A stretch of 64,000 bases of DNA from Bosea sp. (in: a-proteobacteria) (GTDB lineage: Bacteria > Pseudomonadota > Alphaproteobacteria > Rhizobiales > Beijerinckiaceae). Positions 52,326 through 62,476 of the stretch are shown piece by piece. The notes beneath the pieces are model-generated. The model saw nothing but the letters and a program-made list of their open reading frames with translations, had not been told where the DNA came from and searched no databases. The stretch covers positions 62,001 to 126,000 of the forward strand of contig JAAVVV010000001.1 in assembly GCA_023910605.1 (NCBI GenBank), given 5' to 3'. The number at the start of each line of letters is the position of its first letter. Position 1 is the stretch's first letter. Both the position numbers and the translations under genes were made by a program.

Positions 52326-55300
52326 TCACGGCTTGCGCTGGCCCTCCAGCTGCGCCTTGAGCGCGGCCAGCTTGGCGAAGGGCGAATCCGGATCCGGTTG
52401 ACGGTCGGGCCGCGGGGCCTGGCTCTCGGGCCGGGAGGGCCGCGCCTCGCGCTGGTCGGGCCTCGGTCCACGCCCGTCGCGGGCGCCGGGCGGCCGGTTG
52501 CGCGCGTCGTCGCGCGGAGCGCGCTCGGGCGCGCCATCCCTGGCCTTGAAAGGACGCCCGGCGCGGTCGGGACGCTGCGCCTCAGCTTCCGTCCTCACGG
52601 GCCTCGGCCCGTCCGTCCTGTCAATGGCATTGCGCTCTGGCCGGGGGCGGTTCTGCCGTTCGGCGCGCGCCGGATCGGCAGGCGCGGCCACGACTTCGCC
52701 TGGCTCGGGCGCACGATAAACCACACGGCCACGGCGATTGGCACGGCGGGCCTGATCGGCTCCCTCCGGCCCACGTCCGCGCCCCTGGCCACGCTCGGCG
52801 CGGCGCGGTCCCTGATGCTGATGCTTGCGCTGCGGACGCCAGACCTCGATCTCGGCGGCGGCGGCAGGCGCGGCTGGAGCTTCTGCTGCGGATGCATCGG
52901 CAGGGGCTTCGGCGGCAGGGGCTTCGGCGGCAGGGGTTTCGGCGGCCAGCTTGTCGGCTGCAACGTCCTCGCGCGCCGGCGCTTCAGCCATGGTGGCGGC
53001 AGGGACTTCGGTCTGATCGCCCCCCGGCGCCGCATCCATGCAGAACGCATCGGCAGCCAGTTCCTGGTCCGCAGCGTCGGCCTTGCCCGTGCCAGCCTCG
53101 GCTGAGCCCTGTTCGCCGGGTTCCTGATCGCTTGCATCATCGCCGGCCGCGGGCTTCACGACCAGCGCCTCGGTCGGCGCGGGCTTGAGAAGCGGCACCG
53201 TGATGGCCGGGCCCAGCCGCGTCGACACGGCATAGCCGAGCGCCTTCAGCACATTGGCGAAATCGGGGCCCGAGGCGCCGACCAGCGAGGTCATCGCGCC
53301 GGTGATGACGAAGCCGTCGCCATCGGCGGCGCCCGCAGGGGGCTCGCCGGGCGTCACGCCGGGGCGGTAGGCGATGGCCGGCCTGATGAGATCGGCCAGC
53401 CTCTCGAGGATATCGACGCGCAGGGCACGCTCGCCCGCCACGTGGAAGCCGGCCGAGCGATACAGATCGCGCGGGACCTCCTTGTTGGCCGGGATCGAGG
53501 TGCGGCCCGACAGCGCCAGATACGCGATCTCGTCGCGGCCCGGCTGGTCGAGCCCGCCATGCTTGAGCGCCCAGAGCTGCGAGGCGAGGCCGCGCGGGGC
53601 CGGCTTGAGCAGCAGCGGCATGTAAAGATGATAGGCGCCGAAGCGCACGCCATGCTTGCGCAGCGCGGCGCGGGCATCCTGCTCCAGACCCTTGACGTCG
53701 TTGGCGACCTTGGCGCGGTCAAGCACGCCCAGCGACTCCGACAGCTGGAAGGCGAGGCCGCGGGCCATGCCGGTGATGCCGGGAGCCTCCTCAAGCACCA
53801 GCAGCGCGCCCAGATGACGGGTCAGATGCGCCTTCAACCACAGCTCGAGCCGCTGCTCCACCGGCTCGCGGGCTGCCGGCGGCAGGTTCTCGTCGGCGAT
53901 CAGGCGGATGCGCGGCGCCAGGATCTTCTCGCCAGGCGCCAGCCGCGCGACCGGCTCGCCCGTCCAGCGGATGATGCCATCATTGGCGAGCACGATCGCG
54001 TCGTCGGCAGCCAGCGACAGGCGGGCCGCGCGGGCTTCAAGCTCGCCCACCAGCGCCTTCTGCGCCGCCGCGTTCAGGGCCTTGGCTTCCGGCCCGGTCG
54101 CGTTGGCGTCCGGGATGAAGTGAAAACCCGAAAGGCTCCCCACATGCTGGCCTTCGACCGTAACGTCACCCGTCGCGGTGACCTGTGCCTCAAGCATCGT
54201 ATTCTCCCGCAAGCGTCGCATCAGCACGCTGGTCCGCCGGTCCACGAAACGGGCCGCCAGACGCTCGTGCAGCGCATCGGATAACTTGTCCTCTACCTGA
54301 CGCGCCAGCCCCTGCCAATGCTCAGGATCAGCCAACCAGTCAGGCCGGTTGGCCACGAAAGTCCATGTCCTGATCTGGGCGATGCGGCTGGACAGGGTGT
54401 CGATGTCCCCGTCGATCCGGTCGAGCATGGCGATCTGCCGTTTGAGCCAATCCGCAGGGATGACCCGCTGCTGCATCAGGAAACGGTAGAGCGTCCCCAC
54501 GAGTTCGGCATGAACCTGCGGCGAGGACTTGCGATAGTCGGGCACCTGGCAGGCATCCCACAGCCTCTGCACCGCCTCACGCCCATTGGCGAGATTGCGC
54601 AGCTCGGGATCGGCCGAGACGATCTCGAGCGCGATCTCGTCATCGGCGGCGAGGGCCTTGCTCAGCCCCGCCTCGTTGGGAAGCACGGCCAGCGCGGCCT
54701 TGAGCGCCTTGAGCGTGCGGAAATCGAGGTCCGGATTGCGCCATTGCAGATTGCGGACCGGATCGAAGCGGTGGTTCTCGATGGCCTCGACCAGTTCTGG
54801 ATCCAGCGGCGGGCAACGTCCCGTGGAGCCGAAAAGCCCATCGCGCATATGGCGGCCCGCCCGTCCGGCGATCTGCCCGAATTCGGGCGGGGTGAGCTGC
54901 CGGAAGCGTTGGCCGTCGAACTTTCGGTCAGAAGCGAAGGCGATCTGCTCGACATCGAGGTTGAGCCCCATGCCGATGGCGTCGGTGGCGACGAGATAAT
55001 CGACATCCCCCGCCTGGAACAGCTCGACCTGCGCGTTGCGTGTGCGAGGGCTGAGAGAGCCCATCACGACTGCGGCTCCGCCCTTCTGGCGACGGATCAG
55101 CTCGGCCACGGCATAGACCTCATCGGCCGAGAAGGCCACGATCGCGGCCCGGGGCGGCAGCCGCGTGAGCTTTTTCTCGCCTGCGAAGCTCAGCTGCGAG
55201 AGCCGAGGCCGCGTCACCACGTGCACGCCGGGCAAAAGCTGCTCGATCAGCGGACGCATGGTGCCGGACCCGATCAACAGCGTCTCGGAACGGCCGCGCT

Positions 55301-55667
55301 GGTTCAGCAGCCGGTCGGTGAAGACATGGCCCCTGTCGAGGTCTGCGGCGAGCTGGATCTCGTCCACGGCCACGAAATCGACGCTGACATCGCGCGGCAT
55401 GGCCTCCACCGTGGAGACCCAGAAGCGCGCCTTGTCAGGCTTGATCTTCTCCTCGCCCGTCACGAGCGCCACCGCCTGCGCGCCGACCCGCTCGACGAGG
55501 CGGCCATAGACTTCGCGGGCGAGAAGGCGCAGCGGCAGCCCGATCATGCCCGTGGCATGGGCCGCCATGCGATCGAGCGCATAATGCGTCTTGCCGGTGT
55601 TGGTGGGCCCGAGCACGGCTGTGACGCCGCGAGTGCGCACGGCAGGGGGTAATGACCGCATCAGCAT
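52326..55667 (-). CDS. SUV3-like superfamily 2 RNA helicase with low-complexity tail
   Basis: 1113 residues. Helicase motifs are Walker A GPTNTGKTHYA (about residue 18), the DEAD-equivalent VDEIQLA, and the C-terminal lobe YLVATDAIGMGLN, QIAGRAGRH. The arrangement is that of mitochondrial SUV3 and its alphaproteobacterial relatives. The last 260 residues are a disordered Ala/Glu/Pro tail with AAEAPA repeats, then an Arg-rich stretch RGRGPEGAD, RPDRAG. Start ATG 55667 has TGGAG 6 nt before it. The role is probably RNA turnover. Confidence 0.88.
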   Translation of the reverse strand: MLMRSLPPAVRTRGVTAVLGPTNTGKTHYALDRMAAHATGMIGLPLRLLAREVYGRLVERVGAQAVALVTGEEKIKPDKARFWVSTVEAMPRDVSVDFVAVDEIQLAADLDRGHVFTDRLLNQRGRSETLLIGSGTMRPLIEQLLPGVHVVTRPRLSQLSFAGEKKLTRLPPRAAIVAFSADEVYAVAELIRRQKGGAAVVMGSLSPRTRNAQVELFQAGDVDYLVATDAIGMGLNLDVEQIAFASDRKFDGQRFRQLTPPEFGQIAGRAGRHMRDGLFGSTGRCPPLDPELVEAIENHRFDPVRNLQWRNPDLDFRTLKALKAALAVLPNEAGLSKALAADDEIALEIVSADPELRNLANGREAVQRLWDACQVPDYRKSSPQVHAELVGTLYRFLMQQRVIPADWLKRQIAMLDRIDGDIDTLSSRIAQIRTWTFVANRPDWLADPEHWQGLARQVEDKLSDALHERLAARFVDRRTSVLMRRLRENTMLEAQVTATGDVTVEGQHVGSLSGFHFIPDANATGPEAKALNAAAQKALVGELEARAARLSLAADDAIVLANDGIIRWTGEPVARLAPGEKILAPRIRLIADENLPPAAREPVEQRLELWLKAHLTRHLGALLVLEEAPGITGMARGLAFQLSESLGVLDRAKVANDVKGLEQDARAALRKHGVRFGAYHLYMPLLLKPAPRGLASQLWALKHGGLDQPGRDEIAYLALSGRTSIPANKEVPRDLYRSAGFHVAGERALRVDILERLADLIRPAIAYRPGVTPGEPPAGAADGDGFVITGAMTSLVGASGPDFANVLKALGYAVSTRLGPAITVPLLKPAPTEALVVKPAAGDDASDQEPGEQGSAEAGTGKADAADQELAADAFCMDAAPGGDQTEVPAATMAEAPAREDVAADKLAAETPAAEAPAAEAPADASAAEAPAAPAAAAEIEVWRPQRKHQHQGPRRAERGQGRGRGPEGADQARRANRRGRVVYRAPEPGEVVAAPADPARAERQNRPRPERNAIDRTDGPRPVRTEAEAQRPDRAGRPFKARDGAPERAPRDDARNRPPGARDGRGPRPDQREARPSRPESQAPRPDRQPDPDSPFAKLAALKAQLEGQRKP

Positions 55668-55799
55668 GACGGCTCCAGACACCACGCCGACAGCCCAGGT
55701 GCAACCGCCATTATCCCCAGGCGAACCCTTCGCTTCCCTTTGCGCCAGCCCCTCAGACACCGATCGGCCCGCACAAGCCGTGAGTTCCCGGTTTTCATG

Positions 55800-55811
55800 G
55801 TGAAATTTCAC
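55800..55811. promoter_or_regulatory. 12-bp palindrome GTGAAATTTCAC
   Basis: GTGAAATTTCAC, with TTCA/GTGAA half-repeats on both sides (TTCATGGTGAAATTTCACAG, 55794-55813), 133 bp upstream of the helicase ATG. Candidate operator. Confidence 0.4.
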
Positions 55812-55947
55812 AGTGAACAGGGGCAGAACAGAAACGGCCCGAATCGGTGACCCGGAACAAATCTGCCTTTGTTCTTCCTGAATTGCACCTTCCCCGCCTG
55901 GCGTTTCAGACCATGCGGCCACCGGAGAGGACATCACAGGCGCCCGC

Positions 55948-56052
55948 TCACCCGAGCGGCTTGTCCCGGTCGAGCTTCACGACACCCCGGATGCAGGCGC
56001 CGATGCAGGAGCCGATGCAGGCGCCGAGGGCGGCGCCCCAGAACAAGCCCAT
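55948..56052 (-). CDS. Possible 34-residue glycine-zipper membrane peptide
   Basis: MGLFWGAALGACIGSCIGAC, then IRGVVKLDRDKPLG: a hydrophobic stretch with GxxxGxxxG and Cys every four residues, ending in a charged tail. The repeat GACI-GSCI-GACI comes from a 12-bp tandem. No clear ribosome binding site precedes the ATG. It could be chance. Confidence 0.28.
   Translation of the reverse strand: MGLFWGAALGACIGSCIGACIRGVVKLDRDKPLG
55990..56037. repeat. 12-bp tandem repeat, four units
   Basis: Plus strand: GATGCAGGCGCC (55990-56001), GATGCAGGAGCC (56002-56013), GATGCAGGCGCC (56014-56025), GAGGGCGGCGCC (56026-56037). Three nearly identical units plus a diverged one. Confidence 0.85.
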
Positions 56053-56229
56053 GGCGCAGCCGCCCGAATCGCCGACGCCGCATCGCGGGTGGCGGCAAGC
56101 CGCACGAACACGAGCGCCGGCCCCGCCAGAAGGCCGACAAACCCGCCTCTGATCGATCACTGACCCTGCCTCACCGGATGATTGCGCACCTGGAAGGCGC
56201 GCGTGTCCAGCCTTGGCGAGCGGATCGCC

Positions 56230-57048
56230 TCACGGCCGCGCAGCGGCGGCCTTCGTGGGCGCCTCGAAGCGGTTGGCCTCGATGACGACCATCCCGATCT
56301 CGCTGCGCACCGCAATACGGTAGGGCGCGACGAGCGAAGTGCCCGCCACGGGCGCGAGCCAGGCCTCGATGTCGCGATTATCCGCCATAAACCGCGTGGC
56401 GCGGCCATCGCGATGGCCTGCGATGGGAATGTAGCGCGCCTTGCAGACCGCAACGGCGCCGCTGTAGCCGCGCCCCTCGACTTTTCGCGTGCCGGCATAG
56501 CTCAACGCGATGTCATAGCGCGCATTGCCGTCGAAGATCTGGATCTGGCGATCGCAGGCGGCGGCGGAAACCGGGTCCTTGCCGGCCGGGACCGGCATCA
56601 GCAGCGCGCTGACCGGATCGGTGATGCCGCGCTTGTGCGCGTCTGTGACCGGGATTGCGTCGGGCTTCTTGACGATCGGCGGCGCGATATCGACCGATGT
56701 GGCGGTGCCGCCGCTCATCGCCATGCGCACGGTGCGCGCCTCTCTGCCATTCGAGCCGGACGCGGCATAGCCCGTGCTCGCGGGCCGTCCCTGCGCGAAG
56801 GCGCCGCTGGCTGAGCCTGCCCCCTTGCCGCCCGTGACCATGCCGGCAAGCCCGGTGAGCCGGGCCTGGACCTCGATCTTGTAGCGGCCCGGATCGAGCG
56901 CGGCCGTGACCTGCGCCGTGCCGATGGGCAGGCCGATCAGCGTGACGCCATAGCTGGCCTGCCACCTGCCCTCGGCCTGCGCCGCGGCGCGCTCCGCAGC
57001 GAACAGCGCTGCTGCACTCAAAACAAGCGTGACGCACTGGCGACGCAT
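56230..57048 (-). CDS. DUF3108-family exported protein
   Basis: 272-residue precursor with a signal peptide (about 1-24, RAAAQAEG). DUF3108 pattern: WQASYGVTLIGLPIGTAQV, YKIEVQARLTGLAG, then KRGITDPVSALLMPVPAG and the C-terminal strands. A GGGAG lies 7 nt before the ATG at 57048. The family is periplasmic, of unknown function, and sits next to rpmB in many Rhizobiales. Confidence 0.88.
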   Translation of the reverse strand: MRRQCVTLVLSAAALFAAERAAAQAEGRWQASYGVTLIGLPIGTAQVTAALDPGRYKIEVQARLTGLAGMVTGGKGAGSASGAFAQGRPASTGYAASGSNGREARTVRMAMSGGTATSVDIAPPIVKKPDAIPVTDAHKRGITDPVSALLMPVPAGKDPVSAAACDRQIQIFDGNARYDIALSYAGTRKVEGRGYSGAVAVCKARYIPIAGHRDGRATRFMADNRDIEAWLAPVAGTSLVAPYRIAVRSEIGMVVIEANRFEAPTKAAAARP

Positions 57049-57203
57049 CGCGAACTCCCGCGGTCCTTTGATATCCGGAACCCGAATCACGCATGATCCG
57101 GGACCATGGTTAAGTCTTCGTAACCCGGCGCCTCCCAACCGGCGATGAACCGTGGCGCCGCTCGCGTGCCCGTGATGAGCCCTGTGCCCCATATGCTTGC
57201 GCC

Positions 57204-57232
57204 TTGACCTTCCCGCGCGGTTGGGCCATAGA
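57204..57232 (+). promoter_or_regulatory. Likely rpmB promoter
   Basis: TTGACC (57204-57209), 17 bp, CATAGA (57227-57232). The CTTGAC-like -35 with a weak -10 is common in alphaproteobacterial ribosomal promoters. Leader about 95 nt. Confidence 0.45.
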
Positions 57233-57330
57233 CCCCGCGACCTTGATTTATCCGGCTCTTGCAGGCCGATGCGTGACAGCGCGTCGGTTGTTTTGTTTGA
57301 GGGCCGCGCACGCACAAGAAGGAAGATGGC

Positions 57331-57618
57331 ATGTCGCGTCGTTGTGAGCTCACAGGCAAGGGTGTTCAGGTCGGCAACCTGGTCAGCCACTCCAACATCA
57401 AGACCAAGACCCGGTTCCTGCCGAACCTCGTCAACGTCACCCTGACCTCCGACGCGCTGGGCCGTTCGGTCAAGATGCGCGTCTCGGCCAACGCGCTGCG
57501 TTCGGTCGATCACCGCGGCGGCCTCGACGCATTCCTGCTCAAGGCGAACAATGACGAGCTTTCCACCAATGCGCTGTCGCTCAAGCGCGACGTTCAGAAG
57601 AAGCTCGCCAGCGCCTGA
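57331..57618 (+). CDS. rpmB: 50S ribosomal protein L28
   Basis: 95 residues: [20 protein letters not shown], then [16 protein letters not shown], the L28 signature, ending in [11 protein letters not shown]. An AGAAGGAAG ribosome binding site precedes the ATG. Alphaproteobacterial L28 is longer than the E. coli protein, as here. Confidence 0.96.
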   Translation: MSRRCELTGKGVQVGNLVSHSNIKTKTRFLPNLVNVTLTSDALGRSVKMRVSANALRSVDHRGGLDAFLLKANNDELSTNALSLKRDVQKKLASA

Positions 57619-57640
57619 TCGATCTTCGGCAGCTTGACGG

Positions 57641-57667
57641 AAAGCGGCCTGACAGGGCCGCTTTTTT
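57641..57667 (+). terminator. Intrinsic terminator of rpmB
   Basis: AAAGCGGCC (57641-57649), 6-nt loop, GGCCGCTTT (57656-57664), T run to 57667. It lies 22 bp past the rpmB stop. Confidence 0.92.
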
Positions 57668-57939
57668 CGTTTCGGAGCCCCCAAAGGCTTGAGCGCGGCG
57701 CTTTTCGGCGTCGTGAATGGCAACGCCGCCATTGTGGCCCGCATTGAAGCGACTGCCAGCAGGCAAGCCGGGTTCTCCGCCAGCGCCGGCGCAGACCGCA
57801 TGGCCTTCATGCTCGCGATCCTGGCCATGGCTGCGGTCGTGACCGCCTGCAAACTGCTGGTGCATCATCCGATCAGGCAGTTCGGACTGGCCGATTTCGC
57901 GGTGAGGCTGGTGATCGCGCAGGCGGCCTGAGTCCGGTT
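57668..57939. other. Region between rpmB terminator and phytase-like gene
   Basis: No gene I would defend. A plus-strand frame 57689-57931 (TTG start; first ATG 57800) would encode an 80-residue product with one hydrophobic stretch (MAFMLAILAMAAVVTACKLL), without ribosome binding site or recognisable family. Confidence 0.3.
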
Positions 57940-58962
57940 TCAGCCGACCAGCTCGAACTCGAGCAGCACGGTGCGCTGGATCATCGAGAAGTTGTCATCC
58001 GATATCACAGTCAGGATGGTGCGCCCCTGCTCCTGATGCACCGCGAGACCTTCCATGTTGTCGATCTCATGGGCAAGGTCGAGATCGGCGAGCAGCGCGC
58101 CCTCGACCAGCGCCCCGGGAAGCAGCATGGCCGCCGGCACGCGCCTGAGCCGCATCCCGAGCCCGCGCCAGGGGCGATACCACCGCTCCAGCACAAGCAT
58201 GTCGCCCTGCGGCAGAAAGGCGAGGTCAGTGACCTCGTAGCCGTCCTGCAGCCGGTAGCGGAAGCGCCCCGGCCCTGCCCCCCCCAGGATGAGCCCCAGC
58301 GTCGGCTCGTCATGCCCGGCCGAACGCTCCGAGATCGCAACGACCGCGCCAGCGACCGGGCTGGGGGCCGGAGCGACGCCGATCGCCTCGAGCCCCCGGT
58401 TGCGCGGCAGCTGCCGCGCCTCGGCCGGCAGCGCCATGGGCTGGCCCCGCGCGGCCACGCCGCGCGCCGCCCAGTCGAATCGCAACACCTCATGGCTGCG
58501 CTCGACGCCGACATAGGCCACGCCCCCAGCCATCGCGAGCCCTTCGGTGTCATAGGAGCGCGTGCGCGAGAGCGGTCGTCCGCCGGCGCCGAGCATCGGG
58601 GCCAGCACGGCGTCGGTCAGCCCCGCAAGCTGCCCCCCCTCACGCTGGAGCCGTGCCGTGAGCCAGTGAGCATTGTCCGACACCGCGACGATGCGCTGCC
58701 CGTCATCGCTGCGCCAAAGGCCGGAAAAGCCGCCGAAGGCCGCTTCCCGCGCCGACAGCACCAGCCCCCCGCGAAACGCCAGCGCGCCGAATCGTGTCTG
58801 GCCCGGCGCCCGCGCCAGAAGCGCGGGTATCGGGCGGGCGGCGATGTCGAGCGAAACGGGGCCAGGCCCGACAGGCTCGGGCCGCGCCAGCGCGCCCTGG
58901 CCGGTCAAGGCGGCGACGGCGCCGATGGACAGGCCCAGCGCGCCGCGGCGCGTGAGGTTCAC
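57940..58962 (-). CDS. Phytase-like esterase, probable Tat substrate
   Basis: 340 residues. The leader [20 protein letters not shown] carries a twin-arginine motif. The body is the esterase-like beta-propeller of the phytase family ([53 protein letters not shown]). The substrate is unknown. It overlaps the cobT stop by ATGA, an arrangement shared by other Rhizobiales. Confidence 0.85.
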   Translation of the reverse strand: MNLTRRGALGLSIGAVAALTGQGALARPEPVGPGPVSLDIAARPIPALLARAPGQTRFGALAFRGGLVLSAREAAFGGFSGLWRSDDGQRIVAVSDNAHWLTARLQREGGQLAGLTDAVLAPMLGAGGRPLSRTRSYDTEGLAMAGGVAYVGVERSHEVLRFDWAARGVAARGQPMALPAEARQLPRNRGLEAIGVAPAPSPVAGAVVAISERSAGHDEPTLGLILGGAGPGRFRYRLQDGYEVTDLAFLPQGDMLVLERWYRPWRGLGMRLRRVPAAMLLPGALVEGALLADLDLAHEIDNMEGLAVHQEQGRTILTVISDDNFSMIQRTVLLEFELVG

Positions 58963-60872
58963 TGAAGCCGCCGGCCGGTGTGGGCCGCCCCGCCCCGCCC
59001 GCGCGAACCCGCCACATGATTGTCCTCGAACAGCTCGGCGAGCTTCTCGGTCATGACCCCGCCAAGCTCCTCGGCGTCCACGATCGTCACCGCGCGCTTG
59101 TAGTAGCGCGTCACGTCATGGCCGATGCCGATGGCGATGAGCTCGACCGGTGAGCGGTTCTCGATCTCGCCGATGATATGCCGCAGATGCTTTTCGAGAT
59201 AATTGCCGGCATTCACCGACAAGGTGGAGTCATCGACCGGCGCCCCATCCGAGATCACCATCAGGATCTTGCGCTGCTCCGGGCGCCCGAGCAGGCGCTT
59301 GTGCGCCCAGTCCAGCGCCTCCCCGTCGATGTTCTCCTTCAGCAGGCCCTCGCGCATCATCAGCCCGAGGTTCTTGCGCGCGCGCCGCCATGGCGCATCG
59401 GCGGATTTGTAGATGATGTGGCGCAGGTCGTTGAGCCGGCCCGGCGTCGGCGGCTTGCCGGCCTGCAGCCAGGCCTCGCGGCTCTGCCCGCCCTTCCACG
59501 CCTTGGTGGTGAAGCCCAGGATTTCGACCTTGACGCCGCAGCGCTCCAGCGTGCGGGCCAGGATGTCGCCGCAGGTGGCCGCCACCGTGATGGGCCGGCC
59601 GCGCATCGACCCGGAATTGTCGATCAGCAGCGTCACCACCGTGTCGCGGAAATTGGTGTCCTTCTCCCGCTTGAAGGAGAGCGGCTGGTAAGGGTCGAGG
59701 ATGATGCGCGTCAGCCGCGCAGGATCGAGCGCGCCCTCCTCGAGGTCGAACTCCCAGGATCGGTTCTGCTGCGCCATCAGCCGGCGTTGCAGCCGGTTGG
59801 CGAGGCGGGCCACCACGCCCTGCAGGCTGGCGAGCTGCTTGTCGAGATAGGCGCGCAGCCGCGTCAGCTCCTCGGCGTCGCACAGCTCCTCGGCCTCGAT
59901 GACTTCATCATGCTTGAGGGAGTAAGCCTTGTAGTCCGGCCCCTTGTGCTCATTGGCGCGCATCTCGCGCTGGCGCGGCGCGTCCCCGGCCTCCTCGGCA
60001 TCGGCCTGATCGTCATCCTCGCGCCAGTCGCCCGAGGGCGCGTCGGCGGCCTCGGAGGCCCCCTCCTCCATCTCCTCGGCGGCATCCTGGCTGACATCGA
60101 CCTCGGCCTGCTGGCCTTCGGACTGGTCTTCAGCCTCGCCGTCCTCCTGCTCCTGCTGGTCCTGCTCCTGGCTGTCGTCGTCCTTGCTTTCGTCATCGTC
60201 AGGGCTCGACGTCATCTCGTCGGCCATGTCGAGCGAGGCGAGCAGATCGCGCACGGCGCGGGCGAACCCGCGCTGGTCCTCGATGGTGCGGCCCAGCGCC
60301 TCGAGATCCGCCCCGGCCTTCTCCTCGATCACATCGCGCCACAGATCGACGATCTTCTGCGCGGAGGGCGGCGGCTTGAGGCCCGTCAGCTTCTCGCGGA
60401 CCATGAGCGCGACAGCGTCCTCGACCGGCGCATCGGCACGGTCGGTGATGTCCTCGTAGCGAGCGCCGCGATGATACTTGTCCTCGAGCATGGCGCCGAT
60501 GTTGGCCCCAACTCCCTCCATGCGCCGCGCGCCGATGGATTCGACCCGCGCCTGCTCCACGGCGTCATAGACAGCGCGCGCGCCCTCGCCTTCGGGCATC
60601 ATCTTCCGGTGCACGGCGGCGTCATGGCAGGCCATGCGCAGCGCCATGGAGTCGGCATGCCCGCGCAGGATGGCGACATCGGCGGCGGTCAGCTTTCGCG
60701 GCGGCTCAGGCAGGCGCGCCCGACCCGGGATCAGCGCAGGCTTGTCGGCGGCGAAGGTGACTTCAAGCTCGGGGCTGCGCGCAATGGCCTTGAGGCAGGA
60801 CGCGACCGAGCGCTTCAGCGGCTCCGTGGGCGCTTCCTTCGGCTGGCCGGGCTTGCGGTTGGAGATGCTCAT
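58959..60872 (-). CDS. cobT: Cobaltochelatase subunit CobT
   Basis: 637 residues. An N-terminal domain (1-215), a long acidic, Gln/Glu/Asp-rich linker (about 220-300) and a C-terminal VWA domain with the MIDAS motif DNSGSMRG at residues 418-425. With CobS (AAA+) and CobN it inserts cobalt into hydrogenobyrinic acid a,c-diamide in aerobic B12 synthesis. cobN is not in the window. Start overlaps the GNAT stop by ATGA. Confidence 0.95.
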   Translation of the reverse strand: MSISNRKPGQPKEAPTEPLKRSVASCLKAIARSPELEVTFAADKPALIPGRARLPEPPRKLTAADVAILRGHADSMALRMACHDAAVHRKMMPEGEGARAVYDAVEQARVESIGARRMEGVGANIGAMLEDKYHRGARYEDITDRADAPVEDAVALMVREKLTGLKPPPSAQKIVDLWRDVIEEKAGADLEALGRTIEDQRGFARAVRDLLASLDMADEMTSSPDDDESKDDDSQEQDQQEQEDGEAEDQSEGQQAEVDVSQDAAEEMEEGASEAADAPSGDWREDDDQADAEEAGDAPRQREMRANEHKGPDYKAYSLKHDEVIEAEELCDAEELTRLRAYLDKQLASLQGVVARLANRLQRRLMAQQNRSWEFDLEEGALDPARLTRIILDPYQPLSFKREKDTNFRDTVVTLLIDNSGSMRGRPITVAATCGDILARTLERCGVKVEILGFTTKAWKGGQSREAWLQAGKPPTPGRLNDLRHIIYKSADAPWRRARKNLGLMMREGLLKENIDGEALDWAHKRLLGRPEQRKILMVISDGAPVDDSTLSVNAGNYLEKHLRHIIGEIENRSPVELIAIGIGHDVTRYYKRAVTIVDAEELGGVMTEKLAELFEDNHVAGSRGRGGAAHTGRRLQ

Positions 60873-61285
60873 AGGTCCTTCGACAGCCAGAAACGGCTGT
60901 TTCCCTTGGGAAAATCCTTCAGCTCGCCAAACACCCGATAGCCGCGCTTCTCGTAGAATGGCTTGGCCTGGAAGCTGAACGTGTCGACATATGCATGCTG
61001 GGCGCCGATGCGGCGGGCCTCGTCCTCCAGCGCATCCATCGCGGCGGTGGCCCAGCGCTCGCCGCGATGAGCCTCATCCAGCCAGAGCAGCTGCACGAAC
61101 AGCCAGTCGCCCCAGACCTCGCCGCAGACGCCGCCAACGATGTAGTCCGCCTCGTTCCGGAGCGTGATCGCCAGGTCATTCGCAGGCTGCTTGCCGATCT
61201 TGCTGCGGTTGAAGCCGCGCAAGCCCTTGAGGATAGCCTTTCTGGCCGGCCCGGAGTTTTCTTCAACCCTGATGCTGGCCACCAT
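60869..61285 (-). CDS. GNAT-family N-acetyltransferase lodged between cobS and cobT
   Basis: 138 residues; ATG at 61285 beginning [20 protein letters not shown]. The GNAT core reads [20 protein letters not shown], then [20 protein letters not shown], then [20 protein letters not shown]. The acetyl-CoA loop RGERWATAA is a degenerate Q/RxxGxG. It is 8 bp after cobS and overlaps cobT by ATGA, so all three are translated together. The substrate is unknown. Confidence 0.85.
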   Translation of the reverse strand: MVASIRVEENSGPARKAILKGLRGFNRSKIGKQPANDLAITLRNEADYIVGGVCGEVWGDWLFVQLLWLDEAHRGERWATAAMDALEDEARRIGAQHAYVDTFSFQAKPFYEKRGYRVFGELKDFPKGNSRFWLSKDL

Positions 61286-61293
61286 CGCGCGCC

Positions 61294-62280
61294 TCAGCTC
61301 AACGCCACGTTCACCGCGCTCTCGGGCAACTCCTTGCCGAAGCAGCGCTGGTAGAACTCGGCCACCAGCGTGCGCTCCAGCTCGTCGCACTTGTTGAGGA
61401 AGGTCAGCCGGAAGGCGAAGCCCACATCCTGGAAGATGTCGGCGTTCTCGCTCCAGGTGATGACCGTGCGCGGGCTCATCACCGTGCTCAGATCCCCGTT
61501 CATGAAGGCGTTGCGGGTCAGGTCCGCGACGCGCACCATCTTGCTGACGATGTCCCGGCCGGCCGCGCTGCCCTTGTAATGGGGCGACTTGGCCAGCACG
61601 ATCTCCACCTCATTGTCATGGGGCAGGTAGTTCAGCGTCGAGACGATGGACCAGCGGTCCATCTGGCCCTGGTTGATCTGCTGCGTGCCGTGATAGAGGC
61701 CCGATGTGTCACCGAGGCCCACCGTATTGGCCGTTGCGAAGAGGCGGAAAGCGGGGTGCGGCCGGATGACGCGCTTCTGGTCCAGCAGCGTCAGCTTGCC
61801 CGACTGCTCCAGCACGCGCTGGATCACGAACATCACGTCGGGGCGGCCCGCGTCGTATTCGTCGAAGACGAGCGCGATGTTGTGCTGCAGCGCCCAGGGC
61901 AGGATGCCATCCTGGAATTCGGTGACCTGCTTGCCGTCCTTGAGCACGATGGCGTCCTTGCCCACCATGTCGAGGCGGGAGACATGGCTGTCGAGGTTGA
62001 CGCGCACGCACGGCCAGTTGAGCCGCGCGGCCACCTGCTCGATATGCGTCGACTTGCCTGTGCCGTGATAGCCCGAGATCATCACGCGGCGGTTGCGCGA
62101 GAAGCCGGCCAGGATGGCGAGCGTGGTCTGCCGGTCGAACCGGTAATCGGGGTCGAGATCCGGCACATGGGCTTCGGTCGTCGAGTAGGCCGGCACTTCG
62201 AGATCAGCGTCGATGCCGAATAGCTGGCGCACCGACACCTTCATGTCGGGCAATCCGGTCGTGTAGTCCGTCATCGTCAT
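61294..62280 (-). CDS. cobS: Cobaltochelatase subunit CobS (AAA+)
   Basis: 328 residues. Walker [10 protein letters not shown] (70-78), Walker [13 protein letters not shown], sensor [20 protein letters not shown], and [16 protein letters not shown] are the MoxR/CobS type. It provides ATPase activity for CobN. An in-frame ATG at 62274 is an alternative start; GGAGAATGAG precedes both. Confidence 0.96.
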   Translation of the reverse strand: MTMTDYTTGLPDMKVSVRQLFGIDADLEVPAYSTTEAHVPDLDPDYRFDRQTTLAILAGFSRNRRVMISGYHGTGKSTHIEQVAARLNWPCVRVNLDSHVSRLDMVGKDAIVLKDGKQVTEFQDGILPWALQHNIALVFDEYDAGRPDVMFVIQRVLEQSGKLTLLDQKRVIRPHPAFRLFATANTVGLGDTSGLYHGTQQINQGQMDRWSIVSTLNYLPHDNEVEIVLAKSPHYKGSAAGRDIVSKMVRVADLTRNAFMNGDLSTVMSPRTVITWSENADIFQDVGFAFRLTFLNKCDELERTLVAEFYQRCFGKELPESAVNVALS

Positions 62281-62476
62281 GCTCTCATTCTCCGGCGGGA
62301 GCGCTCAGGGCCGGCTTCGCCTGCGCCCGTGCCGGGATGCAAGACAATGGCCATCAAGGCTCGAAGCGACCCCGAAACCGGGATCGCCGCTCCAAGGGTT
62401 CCTTACCCATTTCAGTTCGGGGCGGCAATCGCCCTGGCTGCGAAACGGTCGTGCGCAAAGCGCGCAGCCCCGGCCG

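Larger units (their letters stand above)
55668..56229. other. 562-bp region upstream of the SUV3-like helicase
   Basis: Holds a 12-bp palindrome (55800-55811), a possible 34-codon gene (55948-56052) with a 12-bp tandem repeat, and otherwise no gene I can support. Open frames run through it in several directions because of high GC. Confidence 0.4.

Noticed and set aside
55990-56037. Short tandem repeats as a CRISPR array
   Set aside because: Units of 12 bp without spacers; likewise the 15-bp units at 2757-2846. No cas gene in the window.
57689-57931. 80-residue open frame after rpmB
   Set aside because: Starts only with TTG, lies behind a strong terminator, lacks a ribosome binding site and any recognisable pattern; kept only as a note.
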